A program made the translations under genes and the position numbers. A stretch of DNA of 64,000 nucleotides, taken from NCBI RefSeq assembly GCF_000359125.1, contig NZ_CAAF010000018.1, positions 1-64,000 of the forward strand, read 5' to 3'. Source of the stretch: Mesorhizobium sp. STM 4661. Its GTDB lineage: Bacteria; Pseudomonadota; Alphaproteobacteria; Rhizobiales; Rhizobiaceae. Below are positions 8,193 through 18,175 of this stretch, in pieces. A model generated the notes under the pieces. The model was not told the origin of the DNA. It saw only the letters and a list, made by a program, of their open reading frames with translations, and made no database searches. The first letter of the stretch is position 1. Every line of letters begins with the position of its first letter.

Positions 8193-11100
8193 ATGGCTGG
8201 CGTGAAATCCGCGGCTAAGTCGAAGAAAAAAGCCACCGTAGCGGCGAAAATGGAGGAAAGCCCGGTCAGGCTTGCCGACTATCTGCTTGCCCGCGCACCA
8301 GCGGAAGACATTGCCGCTTACGATGGCGCCGATCTCGAACGCGCCGCGGATCTGGCCGGCCACGCGGTCGCCCGGCACAAGAAGGGCGAATGCGTCGTCG
8401 CCGTCGATGCCGATTCCGGCGTTGCCCGCGATGGCCGTCCGGTCACGGTCATCACCGTCGTCAACGACAATATGCCGTTCCTGTTCGATTCCATCCTCGG
8501 CGAGATCACCGAGACTGCCGGCGAGCCGACCCTGGTCACCCACCCCGTCATCGTGGTGCGCCATGGCAAGGACGGTGTCGAGGAAATCCTCGGCGACGGC
8601 AGCGTCGCCAAGGACGACGGCAATCACGACCGGCTGAGCGTGATCCATGTCCACATTCCCCGCCTCGCCGCGGAGCAGGCGGACGCATTGGCGGAGCGGT
8701 TGCGCAAGATGCTCAACCAGGTCCGCGCCGCCGTCAGCGACTGGAAGCCGATGCTTGCCCGCCTCGACCAGGCAATTTCCGAATTCCGCTATTCTGCGGT
8801 GCCGCTCGACAAGAAGAGCGTCGCCGAAGCCATCGCCTTTCTGGAGTGGCTGCGCGACGACAATTTCATCTTCCTCGGCATGCGCGAATTCAAATACACC
8901 GGCGGCGAGGAAAGCGGCACGCTGGAACGCGCCGAAAAGCCCGGGCTCGGCATCCTCTCCGACCCAGACGTGCTGGTGCTGAGGCGCGGCACCGAAGCGG
9001 TGACGACGACGCCGGAAATCCGCGCCTTCCTGCATGGTCCGGAGCCGCTGATCGTCACCAAGGCCAATGCCAAATCTTCCGTGCACCGCCGCATCTATCT
9101 CGACTATATCGGCATCAAGACCTACACCACCAAGGGCGCGCTTGCCGGCGAGCTGCGCGTCGTCGGCCTGTTCACCTCGACCGCCTACACGCGCTCGGTG
9201 ATGAAGATCCCCTATCTCAGGTCGAAGGCCGAGACCGTCATCGCCAAGTCCGGCTTCGACAGGCACGACCACTCCGGCAAGGCGCTGATCAACGTTTTGG
9301 AGAGCTATCCGCGCGACGAACTGTTCCAGGTCCCGATTCCGATCCTGAAAAAGCACGCCGCAGCCATTCTCGGCCTGATCGAGCGGCCGCGCGTCAGGGC
9401 GCTGGTGCGCGCCGACCAGTTCGACCGCTTCGTCTCGATCCTCGTCTTCGTGCCGCGCGACCGCTACGACAGCGTCGTGCGCGAGAAGATCGGCACCTAT
9501 CTCAAGACCGCGTTCGAAGGCCGGCTGTCGGCCTATTACCCGGCCTTTCCGGAGGGCGGGCTGGCGCGCGTCCATTTCATCATAGGCCGTTCCGGCGGCA
9601 AGACGCCGAAGGTCGAACAAGCGGCCATCGAGGCGGCGATCCGCGACATCGTGCGCACCTGGGACGACGCGTTGGCCGAGGCGGCGGAAGCCGGCGGCAG
9701 CGATCAATCGCTGAAAAGCGTCGCCGCACGGCTTCCGGAAAGCTACCGCGATTCCTTCAGCGCCGCCGTGGCGTTGGCCGATGCCGGGCGCATCGCCAAG
9801 ATCAGCGCCGCCCATCCGATCGCCATCGACTATTACCGTCATGCCGACCAGAAGCCGTATCAGGCGGCGCTCAAGATCTATCACCATGGCAGCCCGGTGG
9901 CGCTGTCCCGGCGTGTGCCGGTGCTGGAAAACATCGGCTTCCGCGTCATCAGCGAGCGCACCTTCGAGGTCGGCGACGATAGCTCAGGTATGGTCTTCAT
10001 CCACGACATGGAGCTCGAAAACAGCTACGGCACGCCGATCGACCTTAGCGACGGCGGTGCGCTGTTCGAGGACGCTTTCCTGTCGGTATGGCGCGGCGAC
10101 ATCGACAATGACGGCTATAACGGACTTGCCCAGACGGCCGGCCTGTGGTCGGGCGAGGTCACCATCCTGCGCGCCTATGGCCGCTATCTGCAGCAGGCAG
10201 GCATTCCGCAGAGCCAGGATTTCATTGCCGCGGCACTCAACCGCTATCCCGACATCGCGCGCGGCCTGCATGCGCTGTTCGTCGCCCGTCTCGGGCCGAC
10301 GGCCGAGGGCGAAGGCGTGGTGGCGGCCAAGCATCTCAAGGCCAAGATCAGGGATGCGCTGGAAGAGGTGCCCAACATCGATGACGACACCATCATCCGC
10401 CGCTATCTCAATTTGATCGAAGCCTCGCTGCGCACCAATCATTTCGTTGCCGATACGAAGGCGAAAGACCAGTCGCTGGCGATTAAGCTCGACTCGCAGA
10501 CGGTCGACGGCCTGCCGGCACCGCGGCCGTGGCGGGAGATCTTCGTCTACGGTTCCGAGGTCGAGGGCGTGCATCTGCGCTTCGGCCCGGTCGCGCGCGG
10601 CGGGTTGCGCTGGTCGGACCGCGCCCAGGATTACCGCACCGAGGTGCTCGGCCTGGTCAAGGCGCAGCAGGTCAAGAATGCGGTGATCGTGCCGGTCGGC
10701 GCCAAGGGCGGCTTCTACCCGAAAAAGCTGCCGATGAGCGCCGGCCGCGATGCCATCTTCGAAGCCGGCACCTCGGCCTACAAGAACTTTGTCTCGAGCC
10801 TGTTGTCGATCACCGACAATATCGGCCTGGACGGCGTCATCCCGCCGGCCGGCGTGGTCAGGCGCGACCAGGACGATCCCTATTTCGTCGTCGCCGCCGA
10901 CAAGGGCACGGCGACCTTCTCCGACACCGCCAATGCGATCAGCGAAAAACACGGCTTCTGGCTCGACGACGCTTTTGCCAGCGGCGGTTCGGCTGGCTAC
11001 GACCACAAGAAGATGGGCATTACCGCCAAGGGCGCCTGGGAAGCGGTGAAGCGGCATTTCCGCGAGATGAACCGCGACATCCAGACCTCGCCCTTCACCG

Positions 11101-12983
11101 TCGTCGGCGTCGGCGACATGTCGGGCGATGTGTTCGGCAACGGCATGCTGCTGTCGGAGCAGACAAGGCTGATCGCCGCTTTCGACCATCGCGACATCTT
11201 CATCGATCCGGATCCTGACATGGCGGCTTCGATGGCAGAGCGCAAACGCATGTTTGATCTGCCGCGTTCGAGCTGGCAGGACTACGACAAGACCAAGCTC
11301 TCCGAAGGCGGCGTCATCGTCTCGCGCAGCCAGAAGTCGATCACGCTGCCGCCGGCAGCGGCCGCGGCGATCGGCCTTGCCAAGACGACCGCCTCGCCGG
11401 TCGAGATCATGACCGCCATCCTCAAGGCGCCGGTCGACCTTCTGTGGTTCGGCGGCATCGGCACCTATCTGCGGGCATCGACCGAAACCAACGCGGACGC
11501 CGGCGACCGCGCCAACGATGCCATTCGGGTGACCGCGCTCGACGTGCGCGCCAAGGTCATCGGCGAGGGCGCCAATCTCGGCGTGACGCAGCGGGCCCGC
11601 ATCGAGTTCGGGCTGAATGGTGGTCGCTGCAATTCCGACGCCATCGACAATTCGGGCGGCGTCAACTGCTCCGACGTCGAGGTCAACATCAAGATCGCGC
11701 TGGCCTCGGTCATGCGCAAGGGAGCGCTGACCCGGCCTGCGCGCAACAAATTGCTGGCCGAGATGACCGATGAGGTCGGCTCGCTCGTGCTGTCCAACAA
11801 TTACGAGCAGACGCTGGCGCTGTCGGTCGCCCGCAAGCGCGGCCTCGCCGATATTGCGCATCAGAGCCGCTTCATGACGGCGCTGGAAGCGCGCGGCTTG
11901 CTCGACCGCGCTGTCGAGACGCTGCCGTCTCCGGCCGCCCTTGCCGAGCGCGAGGCGCGCGGCGAGCCGCTGACCAGGGCCGAACTCGGCGTGCTGCTCG
12001 CCTATGCCAAGATCGTTCTCTTCTCCGACATCGTCGCCAGCGACGTCCCGGACGATCCGCATTTCGACAGTGACCTGATGGGCTATTTCCCGGATCGCAT
12101 GGCGAAGAAATATGCGGCCGAGATCCACGGCCATCGCCTGCGCCGCGAGATTATCGCCCGTGTCGTCGCCAACGATTTGGTCAATCGTGGCGGCCCGTCC
12201 TACGTTAACCGGCTGCAGGAAGCGACCGGACGCACGGCGGCGGATGTCGTTCGCACCTTCGCGGTTGTCCGCGACGGTTTTGCGCTGCCGGCGCTCTACC
12301 TGGAGATCGACGCGCTCGACAACCAGATCGACGGCCAGACGCAGCTCGACCTTTACCAGTCCGTTAGCCGGCTTATTTATGTGACCAGCGGCTGGTATCT
12401 GAAGAACGATGCCGGCACTGCTGCGCTCGGCCAGCGGATCGCCGAGCTGCGGGAGGCACGCAAGGCGCTCGAACCGAAACTCGTTTCGTTGCTGCCCGTC
12501 TATTCGCGCGAACGGATCGAGGAGCGGCGGCACAGCCTGTTCAAGGGTGGCGCGCCGGAAAGGCTGGCCGAACAATTGGCGCTGACCGATGTGGCGGAGC
12601 TGATCCCCGACATCGCGCTGGCGGCACGGACGGCGAATGCCGACATCGTTGCCACCGCGAAGGCGTTTTTCGCGGTCAGCGATGCCTTCCGCATCCCGCG
12701 TGTCGAGGAAGCGGCGCGCTCGATCTCGCCGTCGGACTACTACGATCAATTGGCGCTTTCCCGCGCCACCGACACGATCGGTGCGGCCAGGCGCGGCATC
12801 GCGGTGGCGGCGCTCACCGGCCACGTCAAGGTGGCGGACCCGGTCGCGGCATGGCTGGAGGCCGGCGGCGAGCGGGTCGCACGCATCCGCGAACGGCTGC
12901 AGGCGCTGACCGAAGGCGGCGACATCACGGTGTCCAGGCTGTCGGTGGCCTCGGGGCTGATGAGCGATCTGACGGGGATATGA
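8193..12983 (+). CDS. Large NAD-specific glutamate dehydrogenase (about 180 kDa type)
   Basis: Oxidative deamination of glutamate to 2-oxoglutarate and ammonia with NAD, linking amino-acid catabolism to the TCA cycle. The 1,596-residue length matches the large GDH class, called gdhB in Pseudomonas and gdhZ in Caulobacter. The first half holds ACT-like regulatory repeats. The catalytic core starts near residue 720, with RFGPVARGGLRWSDR, then V-G-A-K-G-G-F-Y-P-K-K around residue 840 and the dinucleotide-binding G-E-G-A-N-L-G-V-T-Q. A long C-terminal helical domain follows. The ATG at 8193 is preferred over a TTG at 8160, because it follows GGGAGGG at the right distance. Frame and motifs are intact. 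Confidence 0.95.
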   Translation: MAGVKSAAKSKKKATVAAKMEESPVRLADYLLARAPAEDIAAYDGADLERAADLAGHAVARHKKGECVVAVDADSGVARDGRPVTVITVVNDNMPFLFDSILGEITETAGEPTLVTHPVIVVRHGKDGVEEILGDGSVAKDDGNHDRLSVIHVHIPRLAAEQADALAERLRKMLNQVRAAVSDWKPMLARLDQAISEFRYSAVPLDKKSVAEAIAFLEWLRDDNFIFLGMREFKYTGGEESGTLERAEKPGLGILSDPDVLVLRRGTEAVTTTPEIRAFLHGPEPLIVTKANAKSSVHRRIYLDYIGIKTYTTKGALAGELRVVGLFTSTAYTRSVMKIPYLRSKAETVIAKSGFDRHDHSGKALINVLESYPRDELFQVPIPILKKHAAAILGLIERPRVRALVRADQFDRFVSILVFVPRDRYDSVVREKIGTYLKTAFEGRLSAYYPAFPEGGLARVHFIIGRSGGKTPKVEQAAIEAAIRDIVRTWDDALAEAAEAGGSDQSLKSVAARLPESYRDSFSAAVALADAGRIAKISAAHPIAIDYYRHADQKPYQAALKIYHHGSPVALSRRVPVLENIGFRVISERTFEVGDDSSGMVFIHDMELENSYGTPIDLSDGGALFEDAFLSVWRGDIDNDGYNGLAQTAGLWSGEVTILRAYGRYLQQAGIPQSQDFIAAALNRYPDIARGLHALFVARLGPTAEGEGVVAAKHLKAKIRDALEEVPNIDDDTIIRRYLNLIEASLRTNHFVADTKAKDQSLAIKLDSQTVDGLPAPRPWREIFVYGSEVEGVHLRFGPVARGGLRWSDRAQDYRTEVLGLVKAQQVKNAVIVPVGAKGGFYPKKLPMSAGRDAIFEAGTSAYKNFVSSLLSITDNIGLDGVIPPAGVVRRDQDDPYFVVAADKGTATFSDTANAISEKHGFWLDDAFASGGSAGYDHKKMGITAKGAWEAVKRHFREMNRDIQTSPFTVVGVGDMSGDVFGNGMLLSEQTRLIAAFDHRDIFIDPDPDMAASMAERKRMFDLPRSSWQDYDKTKLSEGGVIVSRSQKSITLPPAAAAAIGLAKTTASPVEIMTAILKAPVDLLWFGGIGTYLRASTETNADAGDRANDAIRVTALDVRAKVIGEGANLGVTQRARIEFGLNGGRCNSDAIDNSGGVNCSDVEVNIKIALASVMRKGALTRPARNKLLAEMTDEVGSLVLSNNYEQTLALSVARKRGLADIAHQSRFMTALEARGLLDRAVETLPSPAALAEREARGEPLTRAELGVLLAYAKIVLFSDIVASDVPDDPHFDSDLMGYFPDRMAKKYAAEIHGHRLRREIIARVVANDLVNRGGPSYVNRLQEATGRTAADVVRTFAVVRDGFALPALYLEIDALDNQIDGQTQLDLYQSVSRLIYVTSGWYLKNDAGTAALGQRIAELREARKALEPKLVSLLPVYSRERIEERRHSLFKGGAPERLAEQLALTDVAELIPDIALAARTANADIVATAKAFFAVSDAFRIPRVEEAARSISPSDYYDQLALSRATDTIGAARRGIAVAALTGHVKVADPVAAWLEAGGERVARIRERLQALTEGGDITVSRLSVASGLMSDLTGI

Positions 12984-13073
12984 CGGTCTCCACATCGCGC
13001 GAGATTGCCGGCAAGAACTGCGCTATAGAGCGAGGGACGCCCTGCTTCGGGGTTTTCACTTCCTGGAGGGGAC

Positions 13074-14450
13074 ATGACCGAGATAGCAGTGCAGCGTACG
13101 TCGAGGCGCGGCATCTGGGGATGGATGCTGTTCGACTGGGCGGCGCAGCCGCTCTTCACGGTGATCACCACCTTCATCTTCGGGCCCTATTTCGTCTCGC
13201 GCATGGCAAGCGATCCGGAGACAGGGCAGGCGGCCTGGGGCTACGGCATCGCGGCGGCCGGATTTGTGATTGCCATTTTGTCGCCGATCCTCGGTTCGAT
13301 CGCCGACCAGACCGGACCGCGCAAGCCGTGGATTGCGTTCTTCGCGGTTATCCAGATCGTCAGCCTTTGCCTGCTCTGGCTCGCTGCTCCCGGCTCGAAC
13401 CTTTTTCTGATCGTGGCGTTCTTCTCTCTGGCGTCGGTGGCTGCGGAATTCTCGACCGTGTTCAACGATTCGATGATGCCGCGGCTGGTGCCGAAGAGCG
13501 AGATCGGCCGGATCTCCAACATCGCCATGGCCCTCGGCTATCTCGGCGGCCTGATCGCGCTGATCTTCGTTGTCGCCTTCATGGCGGGTTTGCCGGAGAC
13601 CGGCAAGACGATCTTCGGCTTCAATCCGGTGTTCGGGCTCGACCCGAAACTCGGCGAGGACGCTCGCGCGACCGGACCGCTGTCGGCGGCCTGGTACCTC
13701 CTGTTCATCCTGCCAATGTTCTTCTTCACACCGGATGCGATAAAGGGCATCCAGACGGGGCCGGCAGTGCGCGAGGGGCTATCGGAACTGAAATCGACAC
13801 TGGCTGAAGTGCGTCAGCGCAGCGGCATCTTCCGCTTTCTCATTGCTCGCATGATCTATCAGGACGGCGTCAATGCACTGCTTGCGCTGGGCGGCACGTT
13901 TGCGGCAGCGATGTTCCACTGGTCGATTACCGAGATCGGCGTGTTCGGCATCATACTCAACGTGGTTGCGATCGCGGGTTGCCTGATTGCTGCCCGTCTC
14001 GACACAGCGCTCGGCTCCAAGATTGTCGTCATGATCTCGCTGGTGATGCTGACTGTCGCCACGATTGGGATCGTGTCGACCGGGCCAGGTTACACCTTGT
14101 TCGGCGCCTGGATGATGCCTGGAGCGGATAGCGGCGGGTTGTTCGGTACAGCGGCGGAAAAGGCCTACATTCTCTACGGTCTGCTGATCGGCCTGGCTTT
14201 CGGGCCGGTGCAGGCGTCGTCGCGGTCCTACATGGCGCGCAGCGTTACCCCGGCCGAATCCGGCCGCTATTTCGGAATCTACGCCCTGGCCGGACGGGCC
14301 ACCAGTTTCGCCGCACCCTTCATGGTGTCGACGATCACTCTGGCCAGTGGCTCGGCGCGGCTCGGAATGGCGGCGATCGTGTTGTTCCTGGCCGTCGGCC
14401 TGGTGATCCTGATTCGCACGCCCTATCCGGCGGACCAGCCGGCGGAGTGA
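13074..14450 (+). CDS. Atg22/UMF1-type major facilitator transporter
   Basis: Inner-membrane MFS protein of 458 residues with about 12 hydrophobic segments. The N-terminal signature G-W-M-L-F-D-W-A-A-Q-P-L-F around residues 16-28, followed by I-A-D-Q-T-G-P-R-K-P-W near 78-88, identifies the Atg22-like (UMF1) branch. Bacterial members are widespread but their substrates are mostly unknown. The start has a GGAGGGG ribosome site. It follows the GDH gene by 90 bases and could be read through from it, but nothing shows a shared function. It ends beside a repeat cluster and purH, convergent. Confidence 0.88.
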   Translation: MTEIAVQRTSRRGIWGWMLFDWAAQPLFTVITTFIFGPYFVSRMASDPETGQAAWGYGIAAAGFVIAILSPILGSIADQTGPRKPWIAFFAVIQIVSLCLLWLAAPGSNLFLIVAFFSLASVAAEFSTVFNDSMMPRLVPKSEIGRISNIAMALGYLGGLIALIFVVAFMAGLPETGKTIFGFNPVFGLDPKLGEDARATGPLSAAWYLLFILPMFFFTPDAIKGIQTGPAVREGLSELKSTLAEVRQRSGIFRFLIARMIYQDGVNALLALGGTFAAAMFHWSITEIGVFGIILNVVAIAGCLIAARLDTALGSKIVVMISLVMLTVATIGIVSTGPGYTLFGAWMMPGADSGGLFGTAAEKAYILYGLLIGLAFGPVQASSRSYMARSVTPAESGRYFGIYALAGRATSFAAPFMVSTITLASGSARLGMAAIVLFLAVGLVILIRTPYPADQPAE

Positions 14451-14488
14451 GCTTACTCTCCCCCTTGTGGGGAGGCAAAAAGCGCCTA

Positions 14489-14591
14489 ATGCATGTCGCC
14501 CAAAAGTGTGCAGCGGTTTTGGGACAACGACATGCATGAAAACAAAGACTTAAAGCGCGTCGGCTGAATCCGTTTCAGCGCGACGCGCTTT
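14489..14591. repeat. Two adjacent palindromes between the MFS gene and purH
   Basis: First palindrome: ATGCATGTCG (14489-14498) and CGACATGCAT (14528-14537) around the core CCAAAAGTGTGCAGCGGTTTTGG. This resembles the 5.7-kb repeat in plan but not in arm sequence. Second palindrome: AAAGCGCGTCG (14552-14562) and CGACGCGCTTT (14581-14591), with a nested CTGAA / TTCAG. The purH stop codon TAA (14592-14590) is formed by the right arm. The pair sits between convergent genes and probably terminates both. Confidence 0.72.
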
Positions 14592-16206
14592 AATGCCGGA
14601 AGTGCCGCACTCCCGTAAACACCATGGCGATGCCGTGCGCGTCGGCGGCGGCGATGACGTCGTCGTCGCGCATCGAGCCGCCCGGCTGGATGACTGCGGT
14701 GGCGCCGGCTTCGATCGCAGACAAAAGCCCGTCGGCGAAGGGGAAGAAGGCGTCGGAGGCGACGACCGAGCCCCTGGTCAGCGGCTCGGCCAGGCCGGCG
14801 GCCTCGGCCGCATCGAGCGCCTTGCGCGCGGCGATGCGCGAGGAATCGACGCGGCTCATCTGGCCGGCGCCAATGCCGACGGTGGCGCCGTCCCTGGCGT
14901 AGACGATGGCGTTCGATTTGACGTGCTTGGCGATGCGGAAGGCGAATTTCAAATCGGCCATCTCGGCCGGCGTCGGCGCGCGCTTCGTCACGACCTTGAG
15001 TTCCAGGTCGTCGACCACCGCATTGTCGCGACCCTGGACGAGCAATCCGCCGGAAACGGATTTGACGGTTGTGCCCGCGGCGCGCGGGTCGGGCAGGCCG
15101 CCGGTGACCAGCAGGCGGAGGTTCTTCCTTGCAGCGACGATGCCGATTGCCTCTTGCGAGGCGTCGGGCGCGATGATGACCTCGGTGAAGGTCTTGACGA
15201 TCTCCTCGGCGGCCTCGGCATCGAGGGTGCGGTTCATCGCGACGATGCCGCCGAAGGCCGAGACCGGGTCGCAGGCCAGCGCCTTGGCATAGGCCGCCTT
15301 CAGTGATGCGCCTTCGGCGACGCCGCACGGGTTGGCATGCTTGATGATGGCGACAGTGGCCGAATGGGCCGGGTCGAACTCGCCCACCAGTTCGAAGGCG
15401 GCGTCGGTGTCGTTGATGTTGTTGTAGGAAAGCTGCTTGCCCTGAAGCTGGCGTGCCGTGGCGACGCCCGGCCGCTTGTCGCCGTTGACATAGAAGCCGG
15501 CGCCCTGATGCGGGTTCTCGCCATAGCGCATGACCTGGTCCAGCCTGCCGCCAAAGGCGCGCCAGGTCGGGTGCTCGATCTCCAGTGCTTCCGCGAACCA
15601 GCCGGAGATCGCCGCATCATAGGTGGCGGTGCGGGCGAATGCCTTGGCCGCCAGCTTCTTGCGGAAATCCAGCGACAGCGAGCCGAAATTCATCTCCAGC
15701 GCATTGAGCACCGAGAGATAGTCGCCGGGGTCGGTGACGATGGCGACATAGGCGTGGTTCTTGGCCGAAGCGCGGATCATCGCCGGCCCGCCTATGTCGA
15801 TGTTCTCGACGATCGCGGCGTAATTGGCGCCGGAGCGGCGAACCTCTTCGAAAGGGTAGAGATTGGAGACGAGGAGATCGATCGGCTCTATGTTGTGATC
15901 GTGCATGGCTTTGGCGTGGTCGGGGTCGTCGCGCACACCGAGCAGCGCACCGTGCACTGAGGGATGCAGCGTCTTGACGCGGCCATCCATGATCTCGGGA
16001 AAGCCTGTCAGCTCGGACACGTCGCGGACAGTCATGCCGGCCTCGGCGATTGCCTTTGCGGTGCCGCCAGTGGAGATCAGCTCGACGCCGGCCGCGGCCA
16101 GCGCTCTGGCGAAATCGATGAGGCCGGTCTTGTCGAAAACGGAGAGTAGCGCGCGACGCACGGGAACGAGGTCGGGCGCTGGAATGTTCTTGGCGGCGAC
16201 GGCCAT
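14590..16206 (-). CDS. purH: Bifunctional AICAR formyltransferase / IMP cyclohydrolase
   Basis: Catalyses the last two steps of purine synthesis: formylation of AICAR by 10-formyl-THF, then ring closure to IMP. The 538 residues split into an N-terminal IMP-cyclohydrolase domain (about 1-150; S-V-F-D-K-T-G-L and [10 protein letters not shown] visible) and a C-terminal transformylase domain (R-Y-G-E-N-P-H-Q and I-K-H-A-N-P-C-G present). Length and motifs are standard. It is the last of three genes on this strand after rsmB and the heparinase-like gene, an order common in alphaproteobacteria. The stop codon is supplied by a palindromic repeat. Confidence 0.97.
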   Translation of the reverse strand: MAVAAKNIPAPDLVPVRRALLSVFDKTGLIDFARALAAAGVELISTGGTAKAIAEAGMTVRDVSELTGFPEIMDGRVKTLHPSVHGALLGVRDDPDHAKAMHDHNIEPIDLLVSNLYPFEEVRRSGANYAAIVENIDIGGPAMIRASAKNHAYVAIVTDPGDYLSVLNALEMNFGSLSLDFRKKLAAKAFARTATYDAAISGWFAEALEIEHPTWRAFGGRLDQVMRYGENPHQGAGFYVNGDKRPGVATARQLQGKQLSYNNINDTDAAFELVGEFDPAHSATVAIIKHANPCGVAEGASLKAAYAKALACDPVSAFGGIVAMNRTLDAEAAEEIVKTFTEVIIAPDASQEAIGIVAARKNLRLLVTGGLPDPRAAGTTVKSVSGGLLVQGRDNAVVDDLELKVVTKRAPTPAEMADLKFAFRIAKHVKSNAIVYARDGATVGIGAGQMSRVDSSRIAARKALDAAEAAGLAEPLTRGSVVASDAFFPFADGLLSAIEAGATAVIQPGGSMRDDDVIAAADAHGIAMVFTGVRHFRH

Positions 16207-16311
16207 GGGCTGGCGGCCTTTCGGTTTGGAAAGCGTCCGCGCGCCGTAGCATATGACGCCTGGAAATCAAGGTGGAAGCTCAATCAGCCGGGCGCATCAC
16301 GGCAGACACCG

Positions 16312-18036
16312 TCAGCTTTTCTCGGGATAACGGGCGATCACGGTCCGCGTCAGTTGCCAGTGAACTTCTGATATCTCCGAGGCCTTGAAGGCAAGCACGA
16401 TCTGGCGGCTGCGGCGCGGCCCGCCAAGGCCGGCGAAATAGATCGATTCCTCGACGTCCGGCGCCACTTCGGTGCAGGTGAACACCCAGGTATCGGCCTG
16501 GTCGGTGGTGAGCACCAGGCGGTCATGCTCGTCCTGGAGCAGGCTTATGTCGGGATGGATGTGGAAGCGCACGGTGACGAAATCGCGGCCATTGTTGCGG
16601 ATGGCAGCATTGCCCGGCCGCTGGAAGCGATCCCTGCCGGCGAGCACATTACCGTTGGTCGACAATGTCAGCTCGCGTTCATGCAGGAAGCCGAAGCGCG
16701 AGACATAGCCGTCATGGCGGGCCAGAAAACCCTGGCTGCCCGGCTGGTCGGTGCGCTTGCAAGGCACATGCTGTGGACCGCCGATCAGCGGCGTGCCGAG
16801 CAGGTCGTTGACGCGCAGCGAATGGCTGAAGCGCGCCGACGAGGTATCGTTGACGGTGGCGGTCGAGTGGGCGGCCGTGGCGCGGGCAAGCGGCCGGAAT
16901 TCGGCGGCGCCATAGGTGTCGACGCCGGCATTGACGATATAGTGCTGGCGGCCGGAGGACAGTTCAAAGGCCAGGCATCCGGCGTGCGCGGCGTTGGAAA
17001 CATCGACGGGCGGCGACGGGCCGGTATCGGCGATGACCGTCACGCCGCCCATGCAGAGGCGCTCATAGCCCGAATGCGGCGCGTGCAGCAGTGGCGCGCC
17101 GGCCGTGTCGTCGTGGCGCAGGATGGTGGCGATACGGTCGTGGATGGTCGCGCCCATGCCGTTGAAGCGGGCGAGACTGCCGTCCTGGTGGCGAAAGAAA
17201 CGCAGCGCCGGCAGCATGCGGTCGATCGCTCCCATCAGGGCTGCCGGCGGCGTCTCCGCCTGATTGGCATAGGTCTGGCGCAGTGGCAGAAGGTCGGCGA
17301 GGAGTTCGAGAACGGCCATCGGATTGCGGGAGATATGGCCACCGTCGGGCAGGATCTGGCGGTCGAGCTCCTCGGCGAGGTTGCGTGTCGCATTGCGCAG
17401 CGCCGACGCCGGCGCCGGCAGCGACAAAGCGGCAAAGGCGAGCGCGATGCGGGCGCGCAGCTTTTCCTTGCCGTCCGGCATCTCGCGCGCCATCGCCCTG
17501 AGATAACGGATCTGGACGGCAAGCGATTTCAGGAAGGCCCGATAGAAGGGAAATTCAGCACCCTGCAGCACGACCGAGGAGTGCTGCAGCCAGGCGATGA
17601 CGCGCTTGGCCGTCGTGCCGGGCTCCCAGCCGACGCCGGAAATTTGGCCGCCATGCATCGTGATCCAGTCGGAAACCAGCGCGCGGGCGTTGGCCGCGGC
17701 GAGTTCGGTGCCGGCGGCGCGCATATGGCGCAACCAGCGAAAGCCATGCAGTGTCTTTTGCCAGCCGGGATTGGGCACCTCGATCTGGAAGGGCGACTTG
17801 CCGCCGGTCTCGACCAGATGTCCCGACAGCGGATAACGGCCATAGTAGATCTCAAGCGCGATCTGCGGGTCGGCGAGGCGCAGGTCCGGCGGAGCGATCA
17901 GAACGCGTTCCGGCGTGCGGCCGGAATAGCGCCAGCGATAGACAGGCCCGGCACGCAGGCGCCGGCGCGCCTTGCGCCAGAACTCCCTCGCGACAAGCGT
18001 CCATAGACGCGTCGTGCTGCCGGCAGCGAGTGCCAA
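16312..18036 (-). CDS. Heparinase II/III-like protein
   Basis: A 574-residue protein of the heparinase II/III family: an N-terminal alpha-barrel-like region (about 80-330) and a C-terminal beta domain (about 360-560), where H-S-T-A-T-V-N-D marks the conserved core. In alphaproteobacteria this gene regularly sits between rsmB and purH, and its physiological substrate is not settled; a polysaccharide lyase role is inferred from family only. There is no clear signal peptide. No ATG fits: the frame begins with TTG at 18036 behind a GAGGAGGGG ribosome site, which I take as the start. It reads in the same direction as purH, 105 bases upstream of it. Confidence 0.82.
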   Translation of the reverse strand: MALAAGSTTRLWTLVAREFWRKARRRLRAGPVYRWRYSGRTPERVLIAPPDLRLADPQIALEIYYGRYPLSGHLVETGGKSPFQIEVPNPGWQKTLHGFRWLRHMRAAGTELAAANARALVSDWITMHGGQISGVGWEPGTTAKRVIAWLQHSSVVLQGAEFPFYRAFLKSLAVQIRYLRAMAREMPDGKEKLRARIALAFAALSLPAPASALRNATRNLAEELDRQILPDGGHISRNPMAVLELLADLLPLRQTYANQAETPPAALMGAIDRMLPALRFFRHQDGSLARFNGMGATIHDRIATILRHDDTAGAPLLHAPHSGYERLCMGGVTVIADTGPSPPVDVSNAAHAGCLAFELSSGRQHYIVNAGVDTYGAAEFRPLARATAAHSTATVNDTSSARFSHSLRVNDLLGTPLIGGPQHVPCKRTDQPGSQGFLARHDGYVSRFGFLHERELTLSTNGNVLAGRDRFQRPGNAAIRNNGRDFVTVRFHIHPDISLLQDEHDRLVLTTDQADTWVFTCTEVAPDVEESIYFAGLGGPRRSRQIVLAFKASEISEVHWQLTRTVIARYPEKS

Positions 18037-18175
18037 AACCCCTCCTCATCGCCCTCAACCCGAAGACAAGATTATATGATTCAAGAACTTATGCGAAGGC
18101 GAATTCCATGGAAGCCCTGGAGTTCAGCCCGGTTTCCGCATGGTTCTCCCCAAAAAAGTCGGTAAATTTTCAGGG

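Noticed and set aside
8151..9887. Large minus-strand ORFs over NAD-GDH (also 9984-12995)
   Set aside because: Shadow frames of a high-GC gene; no recognisable domain, while the GDH frame is intact.
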